From Paramarasmius palmivorus (lineage: Eukaryota > Basidiomycota > Agaricomycetes > Agaricales > Marasmiaceae): a stretch of DNA of 64,000 nt. Below, piece after piece: positions 23,997-35,886 of this stretch (positions are counted from its first letter, which is position 1; each line of letters begins with the position of its first letter). The translations under genes were made by a program, and so were the position numbers. Below the pieces are notes generated by a model. It saw only the letters and a list, made by a program, of their open reading frames with translations, had not been told where the DNA came from and did not search any database. Location: contig JAYKXP010000197.1 in NCBI GenBank assembly GCA_037176845.1, forward strand, positions 1 through 64,000, in the 5' to 3' direction.

Positions 23997-25981
23997 TCAA
24001 AACCCAAAGGCGCTAATCCCTGGAGCGGCTTCCCACCATGAACTCGATTTCTCTTCTGGAAATCAAGTTGGTTAATACACCGAATAGCAAAAAGAGAATG
24101 TGAAGGCTTCACTTTTTGGTCTGAGAACCTCTATCTCTGGGTATCCTAGGTGACGTGCAAAATCGGCGGTGTTTGGGTCAAACCCATGGGCGACTTGCCA
24201 GTCGTGGAGGGTGGTGTATATGGAGGAGTCCCAGGATGCAAGGCGGATATCGAGGATGCGGGGAATCAGTCTCGGAACACCCCATTGCTCAAGTTCATCT
24301 TCCGTCATCTCGGATTGGCCATTCTCGTCCAGCGACCAAAAATGAAAGGGGGTGTGTCCTTCGCTCCATGAGATGACTTCGGGCATTGTCATCGGTGGAG
24401 GATAGAGGAATAGGTTGATAGGTGGGGGGATTTCGCTGTCACAGAGCTTGAAAAAGCAAGCAAGACCGTCATATTCTCTTGCGCGTGCTGATTCTAGCTC
24501 TAGCAATGGTTCAATGACTGTCGATTGAGAAGAAAAGTGGTGAGCATTTGGTAATGCATGATGAAGCAAGAGCATACGAAAGTAATCTTCAGTTTTTCCT
24601 TCCTCCATACAACGCGGAAATTGCGGTAACCAAGACATTGCTCGCAGATAAGTGGCATAAACAGAAATATCATCCCCACGCATTGTGAAACTGAGGTAAA
24701 TTTATCAGTAAAACTATCCCAAGAGCATTGAAAGCTGCCCAAAACACTCACCGTGTCAATTCACCGACTGATGTTTGATCGTCCAGTCCATCCCACGGCT
24801 CCCACGACCACGTAATAGCTTCCTGCGGCCACCTCGCAACGGCATCCAGCGAGGTTGAATAGACAGTGTCGAAACGCAGTCCAAGAAGAGAGCTGCGCAG
24901 GTGTTCATACGGCAAACCCGGCAAGAAGGACTGTAGATTGAGCTGCTCTTCTTCTGATGCTTCGGGGCTGAGGGTTGGGCGAAGGAAGGAATCACAGCGG
25001 TGGGATTTGTAGAGCCATGATGCCACATATATGAGTGCTTGGTGCAACTCTTTGGAGTTGAATTGCCGAAAAAAACTGGAGATAGTGTCGGTATTGAGCA
25101 TGTCTCTATTGGAAGGGACGATGATGGTGTTGTCAGGGGAACAGTGCCAAATCGTATCACTTGTACGAGGTCCTTCGGGCCCCACACAAAAAACGCCTTT
25201 GCTGGTATCCATCCATATTTGCTCTTCAGAACAATCCATTTGCGCCTGCTCGGGAAAGTATAAGTATTAGCACTGGACATGAAACAACTTCAGCCTGACC
25301 TTCAACCAACGGAAATCAGATGCATCCATAAGGACCCCGTATAAAGATGAGCTAACGGGATCAAGTCTGGGAATAGTTATCAGTCAATACCTCATGCTCC
25401 GTACCCGTAAAACGAAGCTCACCGTGATGGAAGATCAGCATTGGGACTTTGGAATGATTTAATCCATACAATAACCATGAATTCGGATCCCTGTTCAAAT
25501 CTCAGTTGGTATTCTCATGTGAATGAAAGAGAAGAGGCACCTATCGCGCGAAAATTGCTGGAAGTCTTCTTCCCAGACTTCTTTGGCTTCTTTGCCTCGG
25601 TATTCAACTGCAGTGAACCTGGATTGTTGGCCAAATACCTCGATACTGTACATCTTTCTTCGGGTTTTGCGATCGTGAATATAGAATTCGCCGTTTTTCT
25701 GCTTCCACTCGGTGATGTCTACTGAGCAGATCTCCTTTGAGGGAATTACATGACCACGCTTCACGTATTCAAACTGAAGACATGACAGTGAGCCTCAAGA
25801 ACTTCATTCTCTACAATGAAAGACGTACCTCGTCGTATTCTGTACGTTTGGTAGCGGTTTCGCCGTTGCAGTGAAGGGTCTCGACATTGAAGGTCGTGTT
25901 GTTGGTCTGATCCCCACGAACGTTGTTGAATGTGGGCTTGCCCTTGATAGTGAAACGCTTCGAGTTCTTGAAGAAACTCAT
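23997..25981 (-). pseudogene. Family-1 copy D, one-base deletion in exon 4
   Basis: Exons 25981-25829, 25773-25541, 25490-25423, 25366-25300, 25245-24752, 24690-24578, 24517-24113 and 24055-23997. All are open and in phase except exon 4, which is 67 nt instead of 68: one base is missing in what should read CTGTATTTCC (near 25316-25318), giving a TGA before the splice site. Everything else matches intact relatives: MSFFKNSKRF start, FTIKGKPTFNNVRGDQ, WMDTSKGVFCVGP and the SSSWWEAAPGISAFGF tail. It is either a very young pseudogene or a single-base assembly error. Intron 6 is exactly 60 nt and open, so its retention would keep the frame. Confidence 0.75.
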
Positions 25982-26035
25982 GCTTTGGGCGAATGAAAGG
26001 GGCAAGAACAAAGGTGTTCAAGATGCGTTTGAGGT

Positions 26036-26042
26036 GTTTTAT
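26036..26042 (-). promoter_or_regulatory. TATA-like box of copy D
   Basis: Minus-strand GATAAAA about 56-61 nt upstream of the copy D ATG, equivalent to the boxes of other copies. The flank beyond is type I (shared with A and E). Confidence 0.35.
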
Positions 26043-26099
26043 CTGGCTTTGACGGACAGTTGTCCAGGAAACAGTCGCACTGCAGCTGGCAGTGCACCT

Positions 26100-26901
26100 C
26101 TTTCGACTCTTCCGAGAAAGATAGAATGAAAGCGCTATTCGAAGGGCCTGTGAAGTGTTAGAAGCATCTCTCGCAGAATAAACAACGCCGGCACCTTTGT
26201 TACACTGCATTCACAACATCTCCTGCAACTGCCAATCTCCCTTCGCGTGTATCTCCCTTTGAATATCCCCATACCTCCTTCCAGCCCTATCTACCCTTTC
26301 CTCTCCTTCTTCAGTCCATTTCCTTTCCACCACGCCTCCGAGTCACTCTTTAGCGCACCCTTCGCCAACTCCCACAGCTTTCGCCCCGTAAAACACTCCT
26401 ACTAGTGGAACGATCACCGTAACTTCGTGCAGTACCCGAATGAACCTGCGCAGGTAGAGGCTGTCCACTCAGGTCGGTATCAGTGTGACATGCGAGAGGA
26501 AAAGAGCTTTGACGCCCGTGATTTTCATGCTCCTTTCATGCTACACCCACCTTTACTTCCTCCACTTCCCCACTCCCCATCCTCACCCACGGCCAGGTCG
26601 AACGCCGCCTCTTGAATAATACCAATATTCCTCTCACAACTATTTCACGGCTACTCCCTTTCGCGATACGTCAACCGCGTCCTTCGGTATGATCGAAACT
26701 TGATCTACAGTGTGTACGTCCCTTCCTCCGCTACCCAATCGCCTACAACTAATCTTTGGTAGGCTACCATACTTCTTGTGTGCCTGGGCAGCCACCAAGC
26801 TTCAAGTCGTCTCCACCCATCGCCATCCCGAATATCCATCTCAAATCCACTGCTACAACTCATGCCGGTGATCCAATAGCAAAGTCCACTGCAGAATGTG
26901 A
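26100..26901 (+). other. Gene-relic DNA of block U2
   Basis: Equivalent to 2080-2960. It has one intron-bearing cassette with its intron-like segment from about 26710. No intact frame is seen. Confidence 0.45.
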
Positions 26902-27639
26902 AGATTAAGGCGGGCTAGAGAACGCTCATTCCCAACCCAACGCTCCTCTCCAACTCCAATACGTGGAATCCGCGAACGCAAACTTCCCAATTCTTCCCGT
27001 GTCCAACACTCGAACCGAATACTCCCTCGTCCTTTCGAGTCTTTCTTCCCTAGACGGTTCAGCGGTCGGACTCGTAATTTACCAGGTTATAAGAGGTATC
27101 TAGCTGCTGAACCTGGGACGTACGAGCTCTCGAGGATGGATTCGCAGCAGGAACCATTATTGGCTGGACAGGAACATGGGAATGGGATATATCAGAATCC
27201 GGTTAGGTATGCGAGTCGACCGTCGGTACTGAGTACGCCTGCGTTGTCGTATCAGGATCCGATGAGTGAAGGGTTTGCGAGGCAAGCGCAGGAGTCATAT
27301 GGAGTGCCGCCGGAGAGGAGTATGACGACGAGTCTCGGACCTGGGGCGATGAGGGTTATGACGAGTAGTCCTAGGCTGATGATGGCGTATGGAGGAGGTG
27401 CAGGTGGAAGTCTGGGAGATTCACCGAGAGTAGGAAGTCTGGCGATGCAGTATCCGCCTCAACCGACGAGACAGCACTCCCAGCATTCAGTGTATCTGTC
27501 TCAGCATTCGCAGTTTCCTTCTCAGCAGTATTCGCAACGTTCACAGTATCTGTCTCAGCAACAACCGATCTATCAACAACACCAAAGAAACGGGTCGTCG
27601 GGGAATATGGCTGGGAGAGGGACGTATAGAGGATATTGA
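26902..27639 (+). CDS. QSY/P-rich tail gene, U2 copy (open, 5' end undefined)
   Basis: The frame is open for 246 codons from 26902 to the TGA at 27637-27639. The first ATG is at 27136, giving a 167-residue minimum. Upstream of it is a basic stretch (FFPRRFSGRTRNLPGYKRYL), then a DSQQEPLLAGQEHGNG motif, RPSVLSTPALSYQDPMSEGF, Gly/Pro/Met-rich sequence, Q/S/Y repeats and the conserved end GNMAGRGTYRGY. The layout is reminiscent of the cytoplasmic tail of a membrane protein, but I see no membrane segment upstream. The U1 copy is frameshifted and the U3 copy has a stop, so this is the only uninterrupted version. It could be the last exon of a gene whose earlier exons have decayed. Confidence 0.4.
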   Translation, partial: RLRRARERSFPTQRSSPTPIRGIRERKLPNSSRVQHSNRILPRPFESFFPRRFSGRTRNLPGYKRYLAAEPGTYELSRMDSQQEPLLAGQEHGNGIYQNPVRYASRPSVLSTPALSYQDPMSEGFARQAQESYGVPPERSMTTSLGPGAMRVMTSSPRLMMAYGGGAGGSLGDSPRVGSLAMQYPPQPTRQHSQHSVYLSQHSQFPSQQYSQRSQYLSQQQPIYQQHQRNGSSGNMAGRGTYRGY

Positions 27640-27944
27640 GGTCATTCGCGTACTGACTTGCTTGCTTTTGTGTTTTTATGCATATTTCGCTATTTGAGTG
27701 TTGTTCTTGTATCTCCCTTTGCCTCTTTTCCAACTCCGTTCTTGCTGTAAATTGCACCTCGCCATCTCCACCACGATACTCTACATCCCCTCAACCATCT
27801 TACCACGGACGACAGAAAGATTGTGCATCGAAACGAAATCGGACCTTTTATTACGACATGAATATGCTATTCGATGTAGACGGACTAGAGATATAGTACA
27901 TAACATCTAAACCTTCTTTTGCCTCTGGTAGGCGGCACGACGGA

Positions 27945-30900
27945 CTATGGTGGCGTTTCGTTCTTCTGTAGGTCGTTCCTCAGATGCGTTATAGCCCACT
28001 TGAACCGTTCTCCGGACCCAGCTACTTCACCCTGCATCTTTTCCAGCTCAGCCTTGATGTCTACTTCGACTGCCGCCAACGGCTCTGGGACGTAGTTGTT
28101 CTTGAGCGAGATCAAGAACAGCGCAAACTTCAACGCCCGACTGGGATCGGTAATATCCCATTCAGGACAGTTGGTATCTGCCATGTAGATCCCGTCGTAC
28201 AATGCCTACAAAGGTGTCAGCGACAGTCATTGATTCAAACAAGCCAGAACACACCGAGCTTTGCGATCCTCTAGCCTTGAGTAGCGACAGCAAATACAGG
28301 GAAATCGTATATCCCGAGTGAAGCTAGATACCGACAAGTGGAGACCAGTCGAGCTTGGTTCATTCCAGCGAGGATATTATCAGAACCTTTCCGGTACTCC
28401 ACGAAGAGAAAAGGTAGCAACAGCACTGGATAATCTGGTCAGTCTCTGGCTATGAACGAATAGGGCGCACGCGTCGAACACTTACAAGATGCCAAGTGTT
28501 TTTCCGATCCTTCGTCCAAGTGCACATTGGTAGTCTGAGGCAGATCGTCTTCCGAATGTTTGGCAGGCAGAGAAATAGCCGAGTCTGATTCCATCATCGA
28601 GGGTTCTATCGAACGGCATTAGTTTATGATCGTCGAAATCACATAGAAGCAGCCCCTTACCATCCTGCTCCAAGATAGTGTTTCGTCGAAGACTTGACAT
28701 CGTCACGGAGAGCGCGGAAAACATTCAAATCCATTCCACATTGAGATTTCGTGCTGACCGCCGCCGCCATACTCGAGTCTGCTGAATCTGTTACATCCCC
28801 TGAAAGGAAGAAACTGTATTATGCAGCAGAGTTTCGCGATACAAGCATGTCGGGTCGTACGGCCACCAGCGTTTCGCAGACTGAAATCCGATGCTATAGC
28901 CCTCGACAAGATTTCTTCCTTTGCGGCTTTCTGCGACCGGGGTCCATAGCATTCTCAATTGTGCCGCTGCGACGAAACACTGCTTTTCGGATCAGTACCT
29001 TATACTTTCGCCTTGCTTCACTGCCTTGATTCTGGACCAACGTTGACATCGAGGGCGTTGTCAAAGGTTCGAACTTTTGGTCTTCAAGATACATTGGTTC
29101 CCCAAATGATGACGAGATATCGAATATTCTCCAGGGGCGGTAGCCAGCAGACTGTGAACAGTCGCAGGCATGGTTGCGAAAAAGATGAACTTTCCTGTCC
29201 ATTCTACAGGAGCGGTTGAGCTACATATCGTACGGGGCATGAAATGACGCACCTTATCATCGTCTCCCAGTCATCCGCAAAACCAAGGTCCAAAAGCGAA
29301 TCCCATAGTAGCCTAGCCGCGATCTTATCAACCTGTTGGCCTGCAATGTGCGCGGCTTGCTTGGACACTTCAAGGTTGCCGGAAACGCATCTCCGCAACA
29401 TGGCAAGTTCGCCATCATCCAAAGGCCGCAGCGGCGTCATACCCGTACATATCCGAAGCTGGTGTTCTACCGTCGGTTCAAACACGATGCCGCAATATGT
29501 TTTGGTGAGCTGAAAGTTTTGAGTATAGGACATCAGCCCACAAGTAAATCTCAGCTATCCTCCGAGGTATATTTTTTGTCACCAGCGGCAGTGTTCAAAC
29601 CCAAAGTTATTTCCTCCGGCCTCTCTTTCGTTCGAAATGCCGAAGCGTGCTGTAAGAAAAGAATGAGCTGGTCGAGAACGATCAGGATCAAGTTTGACAG
29701 TTACCTCAATTATCGGGATCCCGACTTCGACATATTGTTGAAGTATGAGTTCTAGCTTTTGGAGCGGCGGAGTATTTATTAGCGTGAAGGGGGTTACAGG
29801 CCAGAATAGAAAGTGCGTGAACCGGTCTGCTAGAATCCGCGCAGCTTTATCGAGCTCGGGTGCTTCATCCTGCTCGGAATAGCCTGATGATCAATCAATT
29901 CATATCACTGTTTCGAAATCATTAGATCGAGTACCGTACTACTAGATACCACGCACCAACTGTCTTTGGATTTGCTTGAATCCTTGCGATCGTTCATGGT
30001 ATTTGAAGGGGAGTGACCTCTATGACAAGGATGTCAGCACTAGCTCGGTGATGTGGAAACAGTACATACGGTACTCGAGGGCCTGATAGGTGATGAAAGT
30101 TCGCGTCTTGTCTTTGGAGGACATGTCAGTATAAGGCAGACGGGCTCAAAATTCGCACTTACGTGCGTTCAGCTATCCACTTGCGCAAGCGCTCTCCGTG
30201 TTCCTCCCGATCAGGAGGTAAATAATCTAAATGCCATATCGGAGGTACATTTGGTTGATTATCGGAGTTAGGAATTTGAAAGGAAGGCAGGCAGAACGGA
30301 GCGATCTCCAGCAGATAGACAGTGAGCGAAAGGATGGAAGGGCCGAGACTAAGGTCAAATACGCCGCAAGAATGGTCTAAGCCTTTGGAAAGCGGGGTAT
30401 GCGCAACGTGAACGTCTAACTGAAGGAAGTGAGAGACCGAAAAGATGCATTAGAAGCGCTTCTTACACAGCTATGGGATATTGCTACTACCTGGGAGGGA
30501 TTGGTGCACAGACAAGAGATACTGCATTGCCCATGGCAGGTAGCAAGCGGCATTTCGTCTCACCGAGACTACACTGATAGATTGCCCTTGAATAACGGAC
30601 GTCGAAACTGGAACGTGAGTCAGAATCGTCGATGAATGGTTTATGCGCTGAGTACATACTGCGTCTCTGCATGAGGAAACACATGCTGTAGAACACGTCC
30701 AGCCAACGGTCCTATTATGCTTGTTTTGGGGTCGGGTCCAAGTTCGGGGTGAAGAGCATCATCAAACAAGACGCGAAGTGAACGTTTGTGTATTGACATT
30801 GCTTCGTTGTTTGCAGAAGGATAGTGGTACTCTGAAACTAAGTTGAGCTCTGGAAACCTCTACGTGATATGTTGCAACCTGCCTGTACGTGATCCTGATT

Positions 30901-31050
30901 CCTGAGCCAGTCGCAGGATTTTGAGTAGACTTGAAAAGGGGTTCGGTAAAGGCAGAGAGGTTGGAGGGCCATTCCATGTAGTTTCCGATAATATGAGGTG
31001 CAACGAGAGTAGCTTGGGGTTGTTCGAAACCTGCTGGACCTGCATGCATC
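27945..31050 (-). pseudogene. E-x-K motif gene, U2 copy, decayed
   Basis: Same gene as 3809-6750. The N-terminal exon begins at about 31049 (MHAGPAGFEQPQATLV). A clear middle exon reads SIHKRSLRVLFDDALHPELG and IIGPLAGRVLQHVFPHAE (about 30800-30680). Others include LRPLDDGELAMLRRCVSG (29430-29370) and the VEYRKGSDNILAGMNQ exon (about 28400-28355). The C-terminus ends LEKMQGEVAGSGERFKWAI at about 27985-28045. Defects are a 7-nt duplication just before the first donor (near 30895), which also leaves GC instead of GT, and a stop after FAVATQG near 28273. Function inferred only from the E-x-K-like motif. Confidence 0.55.
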
Positions 31051-31119
31051 GGGAATAGGCAGATATGGCATGAGCAAGAGCCGTCTTCGGGTTACTTTTT
31101 AACTCTTCGTATCGACATT

Positions 31120-31530
31120 CCGCCCTTATACATCCGCTTCAATTCCTTTTCCTCTCACAATCACCACCAACCCATCCACCTTCACGCCAATCCGCACATT
31201 CGAACGTCTTTTCGGTTCCAGAGCTGATCGTGTTCTGCCCAAGACAAACACATCACCGGAAATGCTCCTGGATTGGTTCCGTGATTCGCAGAATAATAGA
31301 CGCGTTTTTCGCTCGGGATTTGTTGTTGAATCTGATGAGCGCGTGAAGATAGACAAGAAGAAGGAGAATAAGGGAAAGAGGAAGAAAGAGGGACGAGAAG
31401 GCATCAAAAAATCTATCTATCACTCATGCAGATTGACTAGTACTCACGCTCGAACTTCTAGTCATGAAACGACTTTAGTACGCAGTGTACTCACGCCAAA
31501 ACTCCCGCGAACGAGTATGTAGGGAAAGCG
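31120..31530 (+). other. Lys-rich relic, U2 copy
   Basis: A plus-strand frame at 31262-31522 is open (LLDWFRDSQNNRRVFRSGF, then a Lys-rich run KIDKKKENKGKRKKEGREG). The equivalent frame is open at 39413-39691 and disrupted at 6950-7330. No function recognised. Confidence 0.35.
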
Positions 31531-31639
31531 ATAATTCTAGAGTCTACACGACCTCCAGTCTCTCACAGGTGCGACTACGACTCTGAATAAGAGGAAGGCC
31601 CGGAAAGAGTCGACGGGGAAAGTTTTGGACGGGCAGTTC

Positions 31640-31959
31640 TAAGTTGAATGCCCAAGGTGTTAGATTTAGGTATTTTGTGGTAGTACCGTTACGCCTAATC
31701 AGACTAGACCATTTCCTTCAAGATGGGTCGGTAAAGAACCGCAAGGTCCGAGTCTGACAAGTTGAGTTGAGCAAGATATTGCGCGGCTTTCCAAACCCCT
31801 CGACCAATGCTGCACGATGTTCTTAACACATCTACGCACCTAGAGATGGGGCAAAGTACATATCGGAATTCTCGGACTAGTTACAAGCAATAATACAGAA
31901 ACGCAAATAACAAGGATGTCGCCTAAAACCCAAAAACGAAAAGCTGGCCATCTGGGTCT
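31640..31959. repeat. Conserved 3' flank of family-1 genes (E copy)
   Basis: Same block as at 7400-7721, directly 3' of copy E. Confidence 0.55.
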
Positions 31960-33957
31960 TCAAAACCCAAAAGCACTAACACCTGACCCTGGAACGGCTT
32001 CCCACCATGAACTCGGTTTCTCTTCTGGGAATCAAAAGGGTTAATACACCGAATAGCGAAAAGGGAATGTAAATGCCTCACTTTTTGGTCTGAGGATCTC
32101 GAGTTCTGGCAGGTCCCGGTCTAGGTGACGTGCAAAATCGGCGGTGTTTAGGTCAAACCCATGGGCAACTTGCCAGTCGTAGAGGGCGGTGTATATGGAG
32201 GAGTCCCAGGATACAAGGCAGATATCGAAGTAGCGGGGAATCAGTCTCGGAACACCCCATTGCTCAAGTTCATCTTCTGTCATCTCAGATTGGCCATTCT
32301 CGTCCAGCGACCAAAAGTGAGTGCGTCCTTCGGTCCATGAGATGGCTTCGGACATTGTCATTGGTGGTGGATAGAGGAATAGGTAGACAGGTGGGGGAAT
32401 TTCGCCGTCACAGAGCTTGAAAAAGCAAGCAAGGTCGTCATATTCTCTTGAGTGTTCTCGTCTTAGAACTACGTGTGGTTCGATCACTGTCAATCGAGAA
32501 GAAAAGTGGTGAGCATTGGTAATGCATAATGAAGCAAGAGCATACAAAAGTAATCTTCAGTTTTTCCTTCCTTCATACAACGCGGAAATTGAGATAACCA
32601 ACACTTCCTTCGGGATTTAATATCAAAGCGAGCGTAAACACCAATATCATCCCCGCACATTGTGAGACTGAGGTAAACCTGTCAGTAAAACTATCCCAGG
32701 AGCATTGAAAGCTGCCCTAAACGCTGACCGTGTCAATTCATCGACTGATGTTTGATCATCCAGCCCACGCCCTGACAACCACTCCCATTCCATAGCTTCC
32801 TGCGGCCACCTTGCAACGGCATCCAGCGAGGTTGAATAGACAGTGTCAAGACGCAGTCCAAGAAGAGAGCTGCGCAGCTGTTCATACGACAAATCTGGAA
32901 AGAGGGACTGTAGGGCAAACTGCTCTACTGATGCTTCGGGGCCGAGGGTTGGGCGAAGGAAGGAATCGTGGAATTTGCAGAAGTGGGATGCCACATGCAT
33001 GAGTGCTTGGTGCAATTCTCTGGAGTTGAATTGCCGAAAAAAGCTGAAGATAGTGTCGGTATTGAGCATGTCTGTGGTGGAAGGGACAGTGATGGTGTCG
33101 TCGGGTAAAGATTCCCAAATCTCACAACCTGAGTCAGGTCCTAAGGGCCCCACACAGAAAACGCCTTTGCTGGTATCCATCCATATTTCCTCGTCGGAAC
33201 ATCCCATTTGCGCCTGCTCGGAAAAGTATAAGTATTAGCACTGGACATGAAGCAACTTCAGCCTGACAATAAACCACCGGAAATACAGATTCATCCATAA
33301 GGTCCTTGTATAAACATGTGCCAATGGGATAAGGTCTGGGAATAGTTATCGGTCAATACCTTTGGCTTTGTACCCGTAAAACGAAGCTCACCGTGATGGA
33401 AGATCAACATGGGAACTTCAGAATGATTTAGGGCGAAAAGTAGACAAGAGTTCGTGTTCCTGTTAAATGTTTTGTAAATTTGTTTCCCAAGTATATGTCA
33501 CAGAGCAGAGTACCTTTTTCGTGAATATTGCCGGAAATCTTCTTCCCAGATATCCTGAGCTTCTTCGCCTTCGTATACGAGTGCGGTAAAGTTGGGTTGT
33601 CGATCGACCAACTCAACACTGTACACGCTCTTTCGGCACCTGTCCCGAACGTGTAACCTATCGTCTTTTCCCCATCTCATCTCAGTGATGTCCATTGAAC
33701 AGATCTCTTTGAGAGTTATAACATGGCCACGCTTCACGTATTCAAACTGAAGACATGACAGTGAGCCTACAGAACTTCATTCTCTGCGATAATGGACGTA
33801 CCTCGTCGTATTCTGTACGTTTGGTAGCGATTTTGCCGTTGCAGTGAAGGGTCTCAACATTGAAGGTCGTGTTGTTGTTGATCTGATCCCCACCGACATT
33901 GTTGAATGTGGGTTTGCCCTTGATAGTGAAACGCTTCGAGTTCTTGAAGAAACTCAT
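31960..33957 (-). CDS. Family-1 protein, copy E, intact
   Basis: Exons 33957-33802, 33746-33514, 33459-33392, 33335-33268, 33213-32729, 32667-32546, 32486-32082 and 32024-31960, all open and in phase (533 aa). Start ATG gives MSFFKNSKRF. Motif FTIKGKPTFNNVGGDQ; exon 2 ends RQYSRKR; exon 3 reads NSCLLFALNHSEVPMLIFHH; exon 5 has WMDTSKGVFCVGPLGPDSG; exon 7 has DGLA/DDLACFFKLCDGEIPPP and DENGQSEMTEDELEQWGVP. The last exon carries a 6-nt insertion relative to other copies that keeps the frame (EKPSSWWEAVPGSGVSAFGF), which argues that this exon is translated. Intron 5 has the less usual donor GTCAGC, shared with copy F. Function unknown; no signal peptide or membrane span seen. Confidence 0.8.
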
Positions 33958-34109
33958 GCTTTGGGCGAATGAAAGGGGCAAGAACAAATCAAGTTTTATC
34001 TAGGTTTGACGGACAGTTGTCCAGGAAACAGTCGCACTGCAGCTGGCAGTGCACCTCTTTCGACTCTCCCGAGAAAGATAGAATGAAAGCGCTATTCGAA
34101 GGGCCTGTG

Positions 34110-34930
34110 AAGTGTTAGCAACATCTCACAGAATAAACGACGACGGCACCTTTGTTACACTGCATTCACAACATCTCCTGCAACTGCCAATCCTCCTTCT
34201 CGTGTGTCACCTTTCTCGAGCCCAAACCATCCATAGCTCCTTCCAGTCCTTTCCTCTCCTTCTTCAATCCATTCCCTGGCTTTTCCTTTCCATCACGCCT
34301 CCGAGTCGTCCTTTAACGCACCAATCAGTCCCTCGCCAACTCTCACATCCTTTGCTCCGTAAAACACTCCCACCAATGATACGATCACCGTAACTTCGTG
34401 CAATACCCCGAATGAACCTATCAGCACACGTAGAGGCTGTCCGCTCAGGTCGGTATCAGTGTGACATGCGAGAGGAAAAGAGCTTCGACGCCCGTGATTT
34501 TCATGCTCTCCTTTCATGCAACATTCCCGCCGCCTCTGGAATATCACCGATATTGCTCTCACAGCCATTTCACGGTGCTCCCCTTCGTGATGTATCAAAC
34601 GCGTCCTTGGTTCGGTATGATCGAAACTTGATCTACAGTGTGTACGTCCCTTCCTCTGCTCCCCAATCGCCTACAACTAAACTTTGGTAGGCTACCATAC
34701 TTCCTGTGCACCTGGGCAGCCATCAAGCTTCAAGTCGTCTCCACCCATCGCCATCCCGAATATCCATCTCAAGTCCACTGCTACAACTCCTACCAGTGAT
34801 CCAATAACAAAGTCCACTGCAGAATGTGAATATTAAGGCTGGCTAGAGAACTATTCATTCCCAATCCAACGCACCTCTCCTACTCCAATACGTGGAATCC
34901 GCGAACACAAACTTCCCAGTTCTTCCAGTG
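34110..34930 (+). other. Gene-relic DNA of block U3
   Basis: Equivalent to 2080-2960 and 26100-26901. Intron-like cassette from about 34638. No intact frame. Confidence 0.45.
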
Positions 34931-34938
34931 TCCAACAC

Positions 34939-35572
34939 TTGAACCGAATACTCCCTCGTCCTTTCGAGTTTTTCTTCCCTAGACGGTTCAGCGGTTGGAC
35001 TCATGAATTACCAGGTTATGAGAGGTGTTTAGCTGCTGGACCTGGGACGTACGAGCTCTCGAGAATCGATTCGCAGCAGGAATCGTTATTGGCTGGACAG
35101 GAACATGGGAATGGGAATGGGATATGTCAAAACCCGGTCGGGTATACGAGTCGACCGTCGGTACTGAGTACACCTGCGTTGTCGTATCAGGATCCGATGA
35201 GTGAAGGGTTTGCGAGGCAGGCGTCAGTGCATAGGCCGCAGGAGTCGTATGAGATGCTGTATGACGACGAGTCCTGGGCTGGGGCGAATAGAGGGATGAT
35301 AACGAGTCCTGGGTTGATGATGGGGTATGGAGGAAGTGCAGGTGGAAGTCCGGGAGAGTCACCGAGAGTAGGAAGTCCGGCGATGCAGTATCCGCCTCAA
35401 CCGACGAGACAGTATTCCCAGCAATCGATGTATCCGTCTCAGCATTCGCAGTATCCTTCCCAGCAACAACAGCACTCGCAGTATCTTTCGCAGCAGTAGT
35501 CTTATCAACAACAACAAGGGAATGGGTCGTCGGGGAATATGGCTGGGAGAGGGGCGTATAGAGGATATTGAG
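34939..35572 (+). pseudogene. QSY/P-rich tail gene, U3 copy, premature TAG
   Basis: The frame runs from 34939 (NRILPRPFEFFFPRRFSG) through YELSRIDSQQESLLAG, LSTPALSYQDPMSEGF and Q/S/Y repeats. It meets TAG at 35497-35499, where relatives have a glutamine codon. The expected ending GNMAGRGAYRGY continues in frame to 35572. A single C-to-T change in a glutamine codon would explain the stop. Confidence 0.55.
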
Positions 35573-35886
35573 GTCGTTTGCTTGCGTGCTTGCTTTTAAA
35601 TGTGTTTTTATGCATATTTCACCATTTGGGTGTTGTTCTTGTATCCCCCTTTGCCTCCTTTCTTTTTTCCGGCTCCGTTCTTGCTGTACATTGCACCTCG
35701 CCATCTCCACCCACGATACTTTTACATCCCCACAACCACCTTACTACGGACGACAGAAAGATCGGGCATCGAAATGAAATTGGACCTTTTATTACGATCA
35801 TGAATATGCTATTCGATGTAGACGGACTAGAGTTATAGTGCATAATATCTAAACCTTCTTTTGCTCCTAGTAGGCGGCACCATGGA

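Larger units (their letters stand above)
23640..31640. repeat. Segmental duplication block U2
   Basis: About 8 kb collinear with the next block (31640-39800) and with 1-7400. Order: 3' flank, family-1 gene (minus), cassette relic, QSY/P-rich tail frame (plus), E-x-K motif gene (minus), Lys-rich relic (plus). The U2 and U3 boundaries adjoin, so these two blocks are a direct tandem duplication. Confidence 0.75.

Noticed and set aside
2984..35710. Long minus-strand open frames opposite the Q/S/Y/P-rich tail gene (2984-3637, 27371-27757, 34988-35710)
   Set aside because: They mirror a low-complexity, repeat-rich plus-strand sequence. Their lengths change with repeat number, they have no recognisable motif, and the plus strand shows the conserved protein ending. 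I treat them as shadows, although their openness even where the plus frame is broken is notable.
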